Assembly (NCBI GenBank): GCA_018398765.1
Contig: JAHBMJ010004016.1
Location: 34,933 to 84,774, forward strand
Direction: 5' to 3'
Origin: Chromera velia
Lineage: Eukaryota; Sar; Chromeraceae
Length of the DNA: 49,842 bases
Below are positions 34,181 to 46,220 of the stretch, piece by piece. Made by a program: the position numbers and the translations under genes. The notes beneath the pieces are model-generated. The model made no database searches and was not told the origin of the DNA. It saw nothing but the letters and a program-made list of their open reading frames with translations. Each line of letters begins with the position of its first letter. The stretch's first letter is position 1.

Positions 34181-35128
34181 GTGTCTGAGTAACGGCTTGC
34201 AGGTCTCGACCAAGCTTTCAGCTCTCTGAGCGAGGAGGAGAAAAAGCTGGTGGTGCAGATGTACAAGGAGTGGCCCTACTTCAAGTCCTTCATCGATCTC
34301 ATCTCGATGGTCATGGCGAAGGTCTCCCTCAGACTGGTCGAGGAATACGACAAGTAGGTACTTTCTTGCGTGGGCGGGCGGGCGCGTGGGCGGGTGTGAC
34401 CTTTGAAGGAGCCTCCACTCAGACAGATCCCCTAGGTCACTTGGAAGAGATCAGACAGAACGGATGAAAGAAGAGAGAGAGAGAGAGAAGGAAACAAAGG
34501 AAGACAGAAAAAAGATGAAAGAAAGAGAGCAAATTAAGGGGAGAGAGAGAAAGAGAGACTGACTGACAGACAGACAGAGAGGTCTACGTGCCTGCCTGTC
34601 AGCGTTTTTTCTTCTGTGTTTGTTTGAACGAGAGCAGAGTGCTGGTGCCCGAACAATTCCATGCCCTCGGGAAGGAGCTGAGAGGGTGTTGCACTGTGGC
34701 GATGACCAGAATTTTGGAGATCACCGGAGAGAAGGTCTTCCTCGACAACGACAAAATCACACAGAGAGCCTACTACGCCAGAAAACCCTGGTAGGTCTGT
34801 CTGTGTGCCTGCATGCCTCTTTGTATGCATTTATTAATGAATGGATGTGTGCGCCTATATACACATGTGGGTACGCAAAAGCATGTACGAACAGGAATTC
34901 ATCCGAGGAGAGTCTGTTTTACGCATATATGTGTCGGTCTTGGCACCCTCCTTGCAGGAAAAGGTTGGGAGGGAATGCTCTGTCGTTGGTTGTTTCGCAC
35001 AAAAGTGCCCTCCCCTTGCGCTGTGTGCCCACACCTGTTTGCGGTTCCATCTCTCTGTCGCTTTGAGCATCTTCTTTCTCGCTCCTGTTCCTTCTCTGAC
35101 TTTGTGCACGGACATTCGTGCGCGGGCT

Positions 35129-35167
<39 letters not shown>

Positions 35168-35219
35168 GCTTGCGTGTGCTTGTGTCTGTGTCTATATGCG
35201 TGTGTGTGTGGTGTGTGCA

Positions 35220-35254
<35 letters not shown>

Positions 35255-35304
35255 GCTTGCGTGTGCTTGTGTCTGTGTCTAGATGCGTGTGTGTGTGGTG
35301 TGTG

Positions 35305-35338
<34 letters not shown>

Positions 35339-35375
35339 CGTGTCTGTGTCTATATGCGTGTGTGTGTGGTGTGTG

Positions 35376-35411
<36 letters not shown>

Positions 35412-35729
35412 CGTGTGTAGCCACGCACGTTCAGATGTTCACGTGAATAGGAATATGCCGACTGCCTGACTGACTGACGCACGCACGCAGGATTTCCCCG
35501 ATGAACGTCCTCCAGATTGTAGTAAGAAGATTAAAGAATCAATTCAATTGACGCACGCAGGATTTCCCCGATGAACGTCCTCCAGATTGAGATTCTCCGG
35601 AGGCTGCGGGAAGAGGACGCGAAAGAGTCGAAGGGCCTGAAGAGTGCCGAGACAGAGGTGGCAAGGCTGAATGACGCTCTCATCGTTGTGATCAAGGCAA
35701 TTGCGGCGGGCATGCAGAACACAGGCTGA
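20959..35729 (+). CDS. ppc: Phosphoenolpyruvate carboxylase, complete, 23 exons
   Basis: PEPC carboxylates phosphoenolpyruvate with bicarbonate to oxaloacetate, an anaplerotic and carbon-concentrating step. Exons: 20959-20975, 21763-22044, 22445-22515, 23189-23240, 23632-23698, 24688-24771, 25113-25259, 25991-26157, 26694-26808, 27234-27401, 27798-28102, 28442-28514, 29350-29426, 30037-30097, 30400-30455, 30890-30956, 31353-31534, 32185-32369, 33027-33114, 33411-33607, 34203-34353, 34638-34790, 35561-35729. The total of 2934 nt gives 977 residues, a normal PEPC length. Signatures in order: [11 protein letters not shown] (exon 6), GGDRDGNP (9), [10 protein letters not shown] (17), [14 protein letters not shown] (18) and the C-terminal MQNTG (23), required for activity in the family. 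The start MMSVSQSVNVKKW is inferred from a phase-2 CA|GTGAGT donor; the frame is open further 5', so the N-terminus is less sure. No classical plant phosphorylation motif or clear targeting peptide is seen. Intron 8 is GC-AG. Confidence 0.93.
24319..24530. repeat. (GT)n and (GTCT)n array in PEPC intron 5
   Basis: Long GT array with C/A interruptions turning into TGCG and then GTCT repeats, followed by a purine tract to 24595. Intronic. Confidence 0.9.
25039..25144 (+). repeat. 23-bp exon duplication around a palindromic insert (PEPC exon 7)
   Basis: GCTTCGGTGACAAAGAACTT plus GAA occurs at 25039-25061 and again at 25122-25144, the second inside exon 7. Between them lies a 60-nt insert that contains an inverted repeat (TGCATGCATTCAT at 25066-25078, its complement at 25096-25108) around CAGAATTCTGTATGAAA. 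It ends in CATACAG, the acceptor used for exon 7. Confidence 0.85.
25260..25505. repeat. (GTCT)n/(GTCTT)n array beginning at PEPC exon 7 donor
   Basis: The splice donor GTCTGT at 25260 is the first unit of a 240-nt array of GTCTGTCT and CTTGTCTGT motifs. Confidence 0.9.
25858..25931. repeat. (GAGT)n array in PEPC intron 7
   Basis: Tetranucleotide GAGT array with few interruptions, followed by poly-C at 25967-25983 containing the window's single ambiguous base (25981). Confidence 0.9.
31238..31315. repeat. (GAGT)n array in PEPC intron 16
   Basis: Nearly perfect GAGT repeats, about 40 nt upstream of the exon 17 acceptor GCATGCAG. Confidence 0.9.
32335..32476 (+). repeat. 37-bp exon-end duplication around a perfect hairpin (PEPC exon 18)
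   Basis: The last 35 nt of exon 18 plus the donor GT (32335-32371) recur exactly at 32440-32476. The 68-nt insert starts as a strong donor (GTACGTAAGT) and holds a perfect inverted repeat with 21-nt arms (32389-32409, 32417-32437) and a 7-nt loop. It ends GTACAG, an acceptor directly before the second copy. Including the second copy would shift the frame, so the model splices from 32369 to 33027. Confidence 0.9.
35130..35418. repeat. (GT)n with roughly 90-bp higher-order tandem repeat
   Basis: GT-rich array in PEPC intron 22. A longer unit, containing GAGTGCTTGCGTGTGCTTGT and a CTATATGCG or CTAGATGCG variant, repeats about three times, the last copy shortened. Confidence 0.85.
35481..35589 (+). 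repeat. 39-bp acceptor-plus-exon duplication (PEPC last exon)
   Basis: ACGCACGCAG and the first 29 nt of the final exon (GATTTCCCCGATGAACGTCC onward) occur at 35481-35519 and 35551-35589, separated by 31 nt of AT-rich DNA. Both copies carry a usable acceptor. Using the first adds the exon start but then runs into a TGA at about 35549-35551, truncating the protein before the conserved C-terminus. The second gives full-length PEPC. Confidence 0.9.
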
Positions 35730-36321
35730 GGGAGGGAGGGAGGGAGGGACTCTCTCTTCTAAGCATGGGGGGGGACGGGGGGGGTTTGAAACGGATGGGG
35801 GGAGGGAGGTTCTGGGAGACGGCAGGAGAGGGAAGAGAAAAGAGATCATACGACCGACCGTCAGTCACCTCATGCATCCCTCTGTTCTCTCGACGGATGG
35901 ATGGAAAGAAGGACCAAGCGTCAAAAGACAAAAGAGAGAGCTTGCTTGACTTCTCGGCAACATCTGAGGATGCAAATGACACTGAATGAGTGGGTGAGCG
36001 GAAGGAAGGACGGAAATTTGCTTTCCTTCTTCCTGTCTGCGGGTCTGCGTGTGTATGTGTGTGTGAGCCTTCAGTTCCCTTCCGTCTTTTTGGTTTTTTC
36101 AATTCAAGAACATTCATTCACTCAGCAGAGGGGAGGATGTATGACAAAGAGAAGGAAATCTTTTTGTGACCATTTGTTTCTTTCTCTTTCTCCTTTTTCT
36201 TCAAGTCGAGACGAGCAGAAAGAAGGGCGTGGGAAGAAAGGCAGGACAAATTTTGGAAGTGCTGAAGGAAACTGAGCTCGCAGACACATGGGCTCTCTCT
36301 GTCCCTTTGTCTGCCTTAGTA

Positions 36322-36358
<37 letters not shown>

Positions 36359-36654
36359 CTCGCTCTTCTGCCTGTCTCTCCCCCCCTTACCTTTTTCACC
36401 TTTTTTTCTTTCGCCGCTTCTGCGAGACGGCGAAGAGGCGGGTCGCGGCCCTTCTCCTTCTGTGCTCTTTCTGCCCTCCGGTTCGTTGAGGTAAGTTGTT
36501 GAACGAACAACATTTTGGCTCTGGTTTGCACTAGGTGCTCTAACAATCGTGGTTGGTTGGTTGATGGATTGGTTTGTGGATGGGTTGGTAGGTCCCTGCG
36601 CTTTGGGAAGGCATTCTTTTGACCTCCCATTCTACGCGTTTTTGCGTTTGGTCA

Positions 36655-36685
<31 letters not shown>

Positions 36686-37560
36686 ATGTATAACTCTGTT
36701 ATTTTGGCTGGCCTTTTTCCGAACCATCATCCCGATGTCTTTTTTTTTGCCGGGGTGTGTGTAGGAACGCTGGCGAGCAGAGGAGGAAGGGAGGAGCTGA
36801 GCAAAGGAGGTTAACTTCACGGACACATGAAGGAAGGTGCGCTCATGCAGACAGAGAGAGACTGACGACAAGCGGCAATAAAAACAGATGGAAGGAAGTC
36901 GTTGTGTGTTTGCATTACCGCTCCCTTCTCTCCTGCCTGCCTGACTTGTCTGATACCCTTACCCTCTGTTTGTTGGTTGGCAAAAGAAAAATCATGAAAG
37001 AAATATTCTTTTTTTGTTCTTTTCTTTATTTCCTGTCCCCCCGCCCTGCTTGCCTTAGTGGTCCCTCGTTGGATTCTGTCTTTTCTCGTCTCACCCGTTG
37101 TTCTTCGTTCGTCTTACTTTTCTCCATCTGCTGCGTTTTTGTTCCTTTTCTCCTTTCTTCCTTTCTTTGTCGCTAGAAAGATCTGACGTGCCACTTGATG
37201 GGGTGCTTCTTCGGTTGATTGCATTCTTCTTTCATGCATCCACTCTTCTTCAAGCTGGAGAGGGAAAATGCGACTAACCAACCCAGCGGAGGACGCGAAA
37301 GAAGTCCGTGGAGCAGCTTGCAAGATTCTATCATGCATCCGTACGTCCATTCGCTTCCTTCCTCATTGGCTTATTTCATTCATCATTGGTCTGTGTCGAC
37401 CTTGCAAGGGATCAATAGAAACCTCGGTTGGTTGGCATTCGCTGTTTCGTTTAATTGACGTGCAAATGACTCGAAAAAGCTTTCCCAGTCGGTCTCGAAG
37501 TCAAAACGATCGAGTTGTCGTTGCTCAAAAGGAAAAGAGAGAAAGTAAGTCAAAATTGTA
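35730..37560. other. PEPC 3' flank, no gene seen
   Basis: Contains (TC)n at 36322-36358, GTCT repeats at 36657-36685 and pyrimidine-rich DNA. ORFs on both strands are short and low-complexity. An AATAAA at 36875 is the nearest evident polyadenylation-like word, but it is over 1 kb from the stop. Confidence 0.45.
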
Positions 37561-37930
37561 CATGGATGCATAGATGAATACACATTTGGATGAATTCAGT
37601 ATTTTGTCGACCGTGCACCGCTTCATAAATGTGACCGTTTCTTCAAAAATCTTTGCATATTAGAAGGAATTTCAAGGAAAACAAGGAAAAATCTACTGGA
37701 TATTGGGTGATCTTTTTTAATTTATAGGTTTCAATGATGAAAATTCATAAAATGCGAGAAACAAAAGAATTCATGAGTGTAATACAATCTAGAATACAGT
37801 ACTCATACTGACTAAAACTAACTAAAACAATTAAAGACTAACATGCAGTGTTCCGACTCCTAAAAGATAAATACTCAATCATTATTTATTGTTCGTTTGA
37901 GGAAAGTGTAGTTTTCTATGAATCTATACC

Positions 37931-38144
37931 AATCCTGTAGTGTTACACATTAAAGTGTGCATAATTGTTGCTAGAATTGTTGTGCAAAAAATATAAAAGA
38001 TGAGAAGCTCAAACTGATGATATTTAATGTTTTAGTAAAGATTTTTTAGCATTATTAGTTTAAGCTTCTCATCTTTTATACTTTTTGTACAACAATTATG
38101 CAGACTTTAATATGTAACACTACACTATGACTATATACAGGATT
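37931..38144. mobile_element. Fold-back (MITE-like) element
   Basis: An imperfect inverted repeat with arms of about 85 nt (37931-38015 and 38057-38144) surrounds a spacer of about 41 nt. Shared arm segments include GTGTTACA.ATTAAAGT.TG, ATAATTGTTG and ATAAAAGATGAGAAGCT. The left arm has a small internal duplication (TTGCTAGAATTG). It has no coding capacity and lies in an AT-rich island just upstream of the LINE. No clear target-site duplication was identified. Confidence 0.75.
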
Positions 38145-38458
38145 AGTGTATTTATGATTTAAACTAGGATTTAAATCATGATTTAATTATATAATTTAAC
38201 TAGTGATCTAGCTAGTAATTTGAATTAATTGACTAACAGATCCCTTACTCCTTTTTATTTTTTTACAGTTAAACCTAGAGTTGAACACAAACATGCCTTT
38301 GCCTAACGGTAGAAGTATCTGCAATAATTGATGCAATTAGATACAGGGTCTCGGCTTCACTTGTGCCTCAATCGATGAGAGCCGCTTTCTGGGCTGGCGG
38401 AAGACGAAAGCCGATCACTGGCCTCAAAAAGGCACCTCACCCTACCTCTTCATCATGT

Positions 38459-38524
38459 TAGTCTTCTTTTTCCTCCTCCTCTTCTTCTTTTTTTTCTTCT
38501 TCTTCTTCTTTTTCTTCTTCTTCT

Positions 38525-38561
<37 letters not shown>

Positions 38562-38680
38562 TTTCTTCTTCTTCTTCTTCTTCTTCTTCTTCTTCTTCTT
38601 CCTCCTCCTCCTCCTCTTCCTCTTCCTCCTCCCCTTCACCTTCCTCTTCCTGCCCCTCTGCTTTCACGTCAATTCCAGAC
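38459..38680. repeat. (TTC)n trinucleotide array
   Basis: TTC/TCC repeats about 220 nt long. Translated, it gives poly-Phe on plus and poly-Glu/Lys on minus; both are considered artefacts. Confidence 0.9.
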
Positions 38681-38769
38681 TGGGTTCTCAAACCGTCTCC
38701 TCCTTCTATTTTCTCCAAGAATGAACCTTTTCCCTCTTCTTCTTTTTCTTTCTTTTCTTCTTCATCATC

Positions 38770-41700
38770 TTTTTCCTCTGTAACCGGCGTGCGAAACGTG
38801 ACAGTGAATGGAAGAAGGCTGTCCATTGCCATGCTGAATGTCGGGGGTCTTGATTCTCGTCTCGGGAATGAATCGCTTGACCGGTGGTTGGAAGGGATCG
38901 ATGTTGCAATCCTGACTGAAACAAAGTACACAACCACTTCAATCAACACACCCACCCATACAGGAAAAAAACTTTAGTCATCAAGAATGGTACAAAAGAA
39001 AGCTGGGGGTACACAAAAGAGCAAAGGACAGGGAAGTAAAAACAGGGGGGGGGTCTATCCTTGTCCGATCATGCTTGGTCGCTAGTCTGAAGCCTTCTTG
39101 GGAGTTGGTGGGGCCCAGTATGGTCAAACTAACACTCAGGAACTGCTTGCCAGCCTAGGAAGGGGGGGGACGAATGCATCTCTGCACATTTTTGGTGTCT
39201 ATCTCCCCCAATCGGGGGCAGAAAAGAGACTAAGAAACAATGAACCGAAAGAGGTAGAGAGAGAGATGCTTCTCAACGCAGTCTGTGATGTTCCGCTATA
39301 TGACTTTCGCATTGTGGCAGGAGACTTCAATTGCCACATAGGAAAGGAGGTCCCTAAAGGCCTAAAGGAATTTCATGGGAAAGGGAACAGATCGGGGGGG
39401 CGGGTGACTTATAAGAGATCTTGGGAGGCAAGGGGGAAGAAGCAATCGAGGGACTGTCTCGCCGCTCTGACTATCGTTCAATCGTAAACGAACCAGGAAG
39501 AGCTGCCATTCACTTTTATAAGAAAGCAAACCTCTTTCCCTTGAATGGTCTGTCTTGGAAAGATGAAAAGAAAGGGATTGAAGTCAACTTCACAGGGGCT
39601 TGCACTTATTATGAAGGGGGTGCTCTAGCTACGGTCATTGATTTGTTTTTGGTTGATCCTCCTCTTCTTGGTTTGTGAAATTCTTTTGGGGTTGAGCTAC
39701 AGCTTGACGCAGCCCCCAAACATGCGGCCGTTTCTCTATCTCTCAACCTCTTATCTCCGCCAAAACCGAATAACAACTCGCCGCCTCACCCTTCCCTTGT
39801 CCTATCCCCTTCTTTTATGAAACCAAGAAGGTAAACACCGGTCACCAATGATGAGATGATGCCTCTAGCAACTTCGGTAAAAGATTTAGCAGGGAAGGTT
39901 TGGCCTGGGTTGTGGGACACCGGGATCTAGGAATCAAAAAAAGAAGGCAAGCCTATTCTATCCATACCTCCGCCTCCTCCTCCTCCTCCCTTCTTCCCCC
40001 CTCCCCCTGTGTTCATCCCTTCTTTTTACCCCGCTACTCAGATACCACCTTCTGCCTTTCCGTCTTCCACTTGTTCTATCTCTGTACCACTGAGAAGCCA
40101 AATAGCCAGACTCACCTAACAGTGGGAGTATGTACTCACGCAATCGAAGGAGAGAAAATAAAAGCCAACTTATCCAAGAAAAAGTGAAAGGAAGGAAAAG
40201 GCTGTCGCACCTTGGAGGGATCAAGAATGCAGGGAGATTCAGAAGAGAGTTAGATCCGTAGAAAGGGAATGGAAGGAAGAAAAAGAACTCTGGGGACACG
40301 AACATGAGCAGTGTATCACAGCAAAGAGAAAAATAAGCAGGTTAAACAGAGAGAGAGGGAAGTTGATAGCAAGAAAAAAGAGAAAGTATACCATTCTTCA
40401 GGCAGAGAGACTCGCGAAAGAAGCTGCTAAGGACCTAGCAGCCCTATGGGAATGGAGGAGGGAGAGAAAAAAGGCAGAAAGTGGGAGTGAGGGAGAAAAG
40501 CCGTCCGCCTTTTCGTTTTCAAATTTTTAGGCCGATGTGTTCAGTGGGGACGGACTGGAGCCTTAAAAGAAAGATAAAACATCAGCTCCCCCCTCGGCAC
40601 CTTTCTTCTCTTTCGATAAATGTGAGAAGATACTGAAGGCAATCGACCCAAAGAAGGCAGCCAGCCTCGAAGGAATCTCCCCTACGCTAGCCCCTGTGCA
40701 GGTACATTTATGTTTTTCCTCTTTTTGTCTGTCTTGTTTTTTTCTTTTCATTTTCTTCAATCTTTTTTTCTTTTTTTCTTTCTAGCCAAAAAAGTGGAAC
40801 TTCATTTGAATCACTCCTGTTCCAAAAGGTTACGTCTCTCCCTCTTGTGACAAATGGAGGCCCATACACATTGTTTGCCTTCTGGCAAAGTTGTTTGCGT
40901 TGTTGATGGATGCCACATAATTATGGTCAGTTAAGGGAGATAACGAATATAGATGAACGACAGGTAGGTTTTAGGAAGGGAGTCGGTACAAGGGAAGCAA
41001 TAGCTGCTCTCCATGCTCTCACGGCTTCAGCAAAGAAGAGACACAGACCACTCCTTGCAGCATTTGTTGACTTCAGCAAGGCATTTGACCGAGTACCCAG
41101 AAAGAAAATGATTGACAGACTTAGAGAAGAAGGAGTTAGCGAGAAGGACCTGTGCATAATTTATTCTATATATATGAATGTGTGGGGAAAGGTGGATGGA
41201 TCAGATTGGGTCTTTCCCGAAAGTGCAGCAGTAAAACAGGGAGATCCACTTTCTCCTCTTCTTTTTCTTTTGTTTATTAATAATATTCATTCTGCTCTGA
41301 ATGTTGAAGGGAGGGAAGCTGTTAACGGCTTGGATGGAGAATCAGATACAGATGAAAGACAGAGGGGGGGAGAATGCGGAGAGAGGAGGGAGGAGAGTGA
41401 AACAACGGAGCAGCGACCCCGCATCCCTGAGGAGGTAAGATTGGCAGACTTACTGCTTAAGAGCATAGGTTACGTAGACGGTCTTGTTATTTTTGCTTAC
41501 TCTTCTTCTGACCTGTAGTGGCGTTTAGACCGTTTGGCCTCTTATTGTCAGAAACATGGGTTGAAAGTGAATTTAAAGAAAACAAAAGTTCTTGCACTCT
41601 CAGGCTCAAGAAGGGAAATAGAAGGGGAAGTGACTTTTGAAAGGAAGACAGTTGAACGTGTAAAGAGCTATAAATACCTTAGATGTCGTGTGTTTGAGAG

Positions 41701-43026
41701 AGGGGACCTAAGAAAGTCAGTCAGAGACCGACTTGAAAGTGCTGAACGCTGTTTGGGGGCAGTGATAGGCACTTGTTCATCCTTAGGTCCTTTGCCCCCT
41801 CGATGCAAAGTTTGTTTACTGCAGGCGCTCTGGAAGCTGGTAGTAACGTACTCGCTGGAAGCCTTGCTAGTAAATCAGAGAGATATCGTTGCACTTGATG
41901 TATTGCAGCTTCGATTTGTGCGCTGGACATTCCGTTTGCCCTATAACTCTTTCAAGGTGCCAACTTTGGTTTTGGTTGGTGTGCGTCCTATGAGAGAGAT
42001 CCTTTTTTATCAGTTGGGAGGTTTCATAGAAAGCATAAAGAAAATAGAAAGGGAGGTTCTTCGGGCAGTCTGGGATGTATGGCATAGATCGCTGACCCCG
42101 GTATGGGCTAATTCAGCCAGTAGCATGCTTCAGACAATCGCACCAGATCTTTTAAGAAAAGAAAGCCAGAGAGGGAGAAACGGAACAAATAAATGGACAC
42201 TCAGGCAGAAAGCAAGGGAAAGGGAAGCCTCAGAATGGTTGTCAGAATGGTTGACTTCAAGACCCGTCGGCGAGCATAGGTTCACCCGTTCATGTGGTAT
42301 CTATCTACACAACTCCCGACTAAGTAATTTTTAGATAGAGAACCGATCGCACCAGCGTCTAGCCCTAGGTCTGGCCATGTTGCTTTTAATTAGGGGGGGG
42401 GGTTAGAAGAGGGGGGGGTTACACAGTTCAATTGTGTACTCTGCCTTACTCTCTCTTGTCTGGTAGTTCTCTTTTCACCTCTCTCCTTTGAGCATGTGCT
42501 GGTGAGGGAAGGAGATACGGTGGATCCTGCAAAGAACACTGTATTCACTATTCTGCAGTTGAAGGCAAAAAGGTGATCAACGATGCGGTACGTCGATTGT
42601 CTGCATACGTGCAAACAGAGCAGCTTAGATCCAAACTTCATTTGCTGGCAGAGAGAGTGAAAGAGAGAACAGGAATCGGTGAAAGGGTCTGCAGAGCAAG
42701 ATGGACTGCTGCAGCTGGGAGAAGAGGTATTGGGGAAGAAGAGACATATGTAAGAGAGCTTGTTTCATTTATTGTGGACCGGGAGCCAAAGAAGGTAAGT
42801 GTACTGATTGAAGCTTGTCTAAAATGAGTGTACGCGCATCTTGTGTGGTTGTTCAGCCTTTAGCTTCAGCCTAGGCTGCGGAGGGTAATAGTTGTTCATA
42901 TTTATGCGGAAGCAGGCTAAGCTGCGGCGGTTTGCTCCTTTTGTTTACAACTGCATGCATGGGTTGCCATTTGTGTCTGGTTTCAGAGACCCTAGGCTTA
43001 ACCATAATTAAGTAAGTAAGTAAGTA
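38770..43026 (+). mobile_element. Degenerate non-LTR retrotransposon (APE endonuclease + RT)
   Basis: The N-terminal part (about 38789-39660) has APE-endonuclease signatures: AMLNVGGLDSRL, DVAILTETK and FRIVAGDFNCHIGKE. A coiled basic region (about 40200-40500) follows, then PKKAASLEGISPT. Reverse-transcriptase blocks are QVGFRKGVGT, FVDFSKAFDRVPRKK (motif A) and KQGDPLSPLLFLLFINNI (B). Where YADD is expected (C) the frame reads GYVDGLVIFA. A TAG at 41517-41519 breaks the frame before the thumb (RLASYCQKHGLKVNLKKTKV). Multiple frameshifts separate the blocks. A C-terminal helical domain at 42573-42827 precedes a 3' UTR ending in (TAAG)n at 43009-43026, a microsatellite tail typical of CR1/L2/RTE-like LINEs. 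The element is dead as read. Its clade is not determined. Confidence 0.88.
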
Positions 43027-43927
43027 TAGATGGCGATGGTCGGCGCGTTATAGTATGTTATAGTCATCCTAAGTTTAGAATACTTTTATAGATTTCTTTT
43101 TTTCTTTTTTGTTTTTCAGACTTGGATCTATACAGTACTATACTCAAGGCTTAAATATGTTTTTTCTAAAAATTGGCTTTAAGTCTGCATGTACGTTAGC
43201 TAGCATGCACAAGGACTGTGAAAGCATTAGAACATTCTGTCAAGAAATCGATCGGTTAACGCAATATACATGAAATCGCATTTACACATCGGTCAAAGGC
43301 TATACGCTCGCTACCGTGCTCGCCGCTCGCGAGATGAGCTGAAGGTCGACGTCTTTGAAGGCTGAAGCTTCGAGGCCAATGCGAGGTCACAATACTATTA
43401 GCAATACTCATGCAACACATGGTTCAACGGTGACAAACAGTGACACTGGCATCGGTCGTGCAAAGAGTCAAAGGCAAGCATTATGCAGAGGCTTACAGGA
43501 GCCTATAGATAGCAGCGTCCTTCTAGCAGAAAGGGAATGAGAAAAAGAGCAAAAAGTTTCCTACAAGGCTCCAAAGGTCGATTGGAAAGCCAATCTGATG
43601 GCGTCGAAGCAAAAGAGCTCCCCTTTCTCCCCCTCTTTCTCTCGCGATCAGACAGACAGACAGACAGACAGACAGAAAAACAGACAGACATACACACACA
43701 CAAACACACAACCGCAAAGAAAAAGCACATATTTGTGATTGCATGTTTCTTTCTGTTTCTTATGTGACAGGGTGACAGACGGACAGCCCATATATTTCGT
43801 TTGTTTCCCTCCTTCTCTGCATGTGCGACAGACAGCCAGACAGACAGCCAGCCAGACAGACAGGCAGGCACTCAGTCGGTCATTCACCCCACTTGCATTT
43901 TCAATCGATCCAGACGGTAATCCTCCT
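43027..43927. other. Intergenic between LINE and phosphodiesterase gene
   Basis: AT-rich to about 43300, then mixed sequence with (CAGA)n arrays at 43648-43695 and 43827-43865. No gene seen. Confidence 0.5.
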
Positions 43928-45681
43928 CTAACTAGCTCTTCTGAGGACCCTTAACTCTTCCCGCTCCTCCCCTGAGCTCTCTGAAATGATCGATGAGGAC
44001 GAAGTGAATGGTGGTGAGCTCTTCGCTCTTTGCTTCTCTTTCTCTGTCTCTTCCTTGTGTGTCTCCATTTCATTTTCAGGACCGTCGCCAACCACAAAAA
44101 TCTCTTCAAGGACTCTCCCCGTCATGTAGCGACCTCTTGCAATACCCATCAACTTCAGAATCGTCGGAACCAAATCCCGATTATTTGTTCTTTGTATATT
44201 CCCACCTTCACCAAATTTGAACCCCTTCTTCACCCCCGGGCCCACAAAGACAGCAGGCACGTTCATGTCTGACAAACGGAAACCCCCATGTCCGGATCCG
44301 AATCCACCGTGATCTGCAGTCACGACAATCAGGGAGTCCCCGAGAAACCCGCGTGCGGACAGAGCCGTCACTATCGTTTGCACATTCTTATCCCTACCCC
44401 TGACCGCCTCGTAGTACTTGTCGCTACCCCAATAGCTCGAGTGCCCCACCCCATCGACCTCGTCGAAGTGAACGAACGTGAAGGTCCGTTCGTCTTCCCC
44501 AATCGCTCCCACCCATTCGGACACTTTCGCAGCAACCGCATCGTCATCGCCTCGGAACCTGTCGTCACAATTATTCTCACCGCACATGAATTTGATCCAA
44601 TCCCAGTTGTGTGCTACCCGAATTGTCCTCTGAGTTTGTTCCCTCCGGATCATGTCAAAAATGGACTCCGGGATCGCCCCTGCAAGTGTGCATGTACGCA
44701 TATCGTTGTACACACATTGAATGCACTCACAGACACGCATGTGCGTGTGCGTGTGTGTGTGTGTGGGATGGAAGCACCGAGCGAAATCGGACTCCAGAAG
44801 CTCATGCACTCTCTCACCTTTGCCGCTCACGGGGGGGAGCCCTGTCTGCCCCAGGTCGGGGTCGGTGTGTCTGGAGTCTGGAGCCCAGTCGTTGTCCTGA
44901 ATGCCCGACAAAACGGGGTCAAGCCCTGCATGAGCGCACACGAGAATGACGAGCGAGAACGGCAACCTTATTCTCGGGTTCGAACGGTTTCTTTAGTCAA
45001 TGGATTCGTGAGGGCTCACGCACAAGAAAGCAAAGAAAGGATTGGAAGGAAAGAGTGAAGAGAAAACAGTCAGACGGATCGCAGGAGGTTAATTGATTGA
45101 ATCAGATTGCGCGCGCGCGCGCGAGAGAGAGAGAGAGACAGAGAGAAGAAGGGAGAATTGAAAAAGGGCCACCACCAACGACAACGACAGGACGACGCAC
45201 TCACATACGTACAAACAGACAGACAGACCTGTCAGAATGGTTGCCCAGTTCGGCGCGGAGACCTGCGTCCGTCCATCCATGCACAAACGACCGAGCGAAA
45301 GGAAGGAGGAAAAGAAGTAAGAAAAGGAAAAATTGTGCTTGATCTTGTCATGTGGATCTTCAAATCACTATACGAAGAACGATGGAGAGATGGATGGAGG
45401 CCCCCTTTTTGTTTTGGGACACACGTATCAATTGGCGCATATGAACGTACAGAGAGATCAGCAGCCCGATAGCCATGCAGATGGAATAACAGGCAGACAA
45501 AGAGACCGACGCATGGTCGGGTCTGGCCTGGAGAAAGAAAGAAAGAGAAACGCTGCGAGGTCGATGACACGGAAAGATTGATTGATTGTCAGATACATAG
45601 ATAGAGCGATAGATAGAGAGATAGATGAGTAGATAGATGGACAGATTGATAGACGTGTGCCCATGTTCGGATTGATTCACC

Positions 45682-45738
<57 letters not shown>

Positions 45739-46132
45739 CGAGAGAGCGAGAGAGAGTCTGTGCGAGAGAGAAGGCCGGAGAAAAGGCAGAAGGGAAGGGA
45801 GGAAGGGAGGAAGGAAGGAAGGAAAACAGCAGAGAGAAAAAAAAAAAAAGGAAAACATATCGACGCACCCACGTGACGCAGGACAAAACCGAAGAGAAGA
45901 GGCACTGGCAGAGAAAGAAGATCTCGACAGACAAAAATCCAACCTTCAATCTACCTTCCATCCGAGAGACAGCCTCAACAAGCAAGCCACACATGCACCC
46001 ATCCGCACACCCACCGATGGCATTTGGTCTCTCATTTCGAATGTCACGCTTCCATTTTTGCAGAGCTCAGACAGAGAGGGAATCTCACCGCTGGCGTTCC
46101 TCATGTACTCTCCCCCAAACCCGTCGATTCCT

Positions 46133-46170
<38 letters not shown>

Positions 46171-46182
46171 GCGCGCGCGCAT

Positions 46183-46220
<38 letters not shown>

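Noticed and set aside
38458..38955. Glu/Lys-rich 165-codon minus ORF
   Set aside because: It is the reverse of a (TTC)n array running into the LINE endonuclease region; no independent coding evidence.
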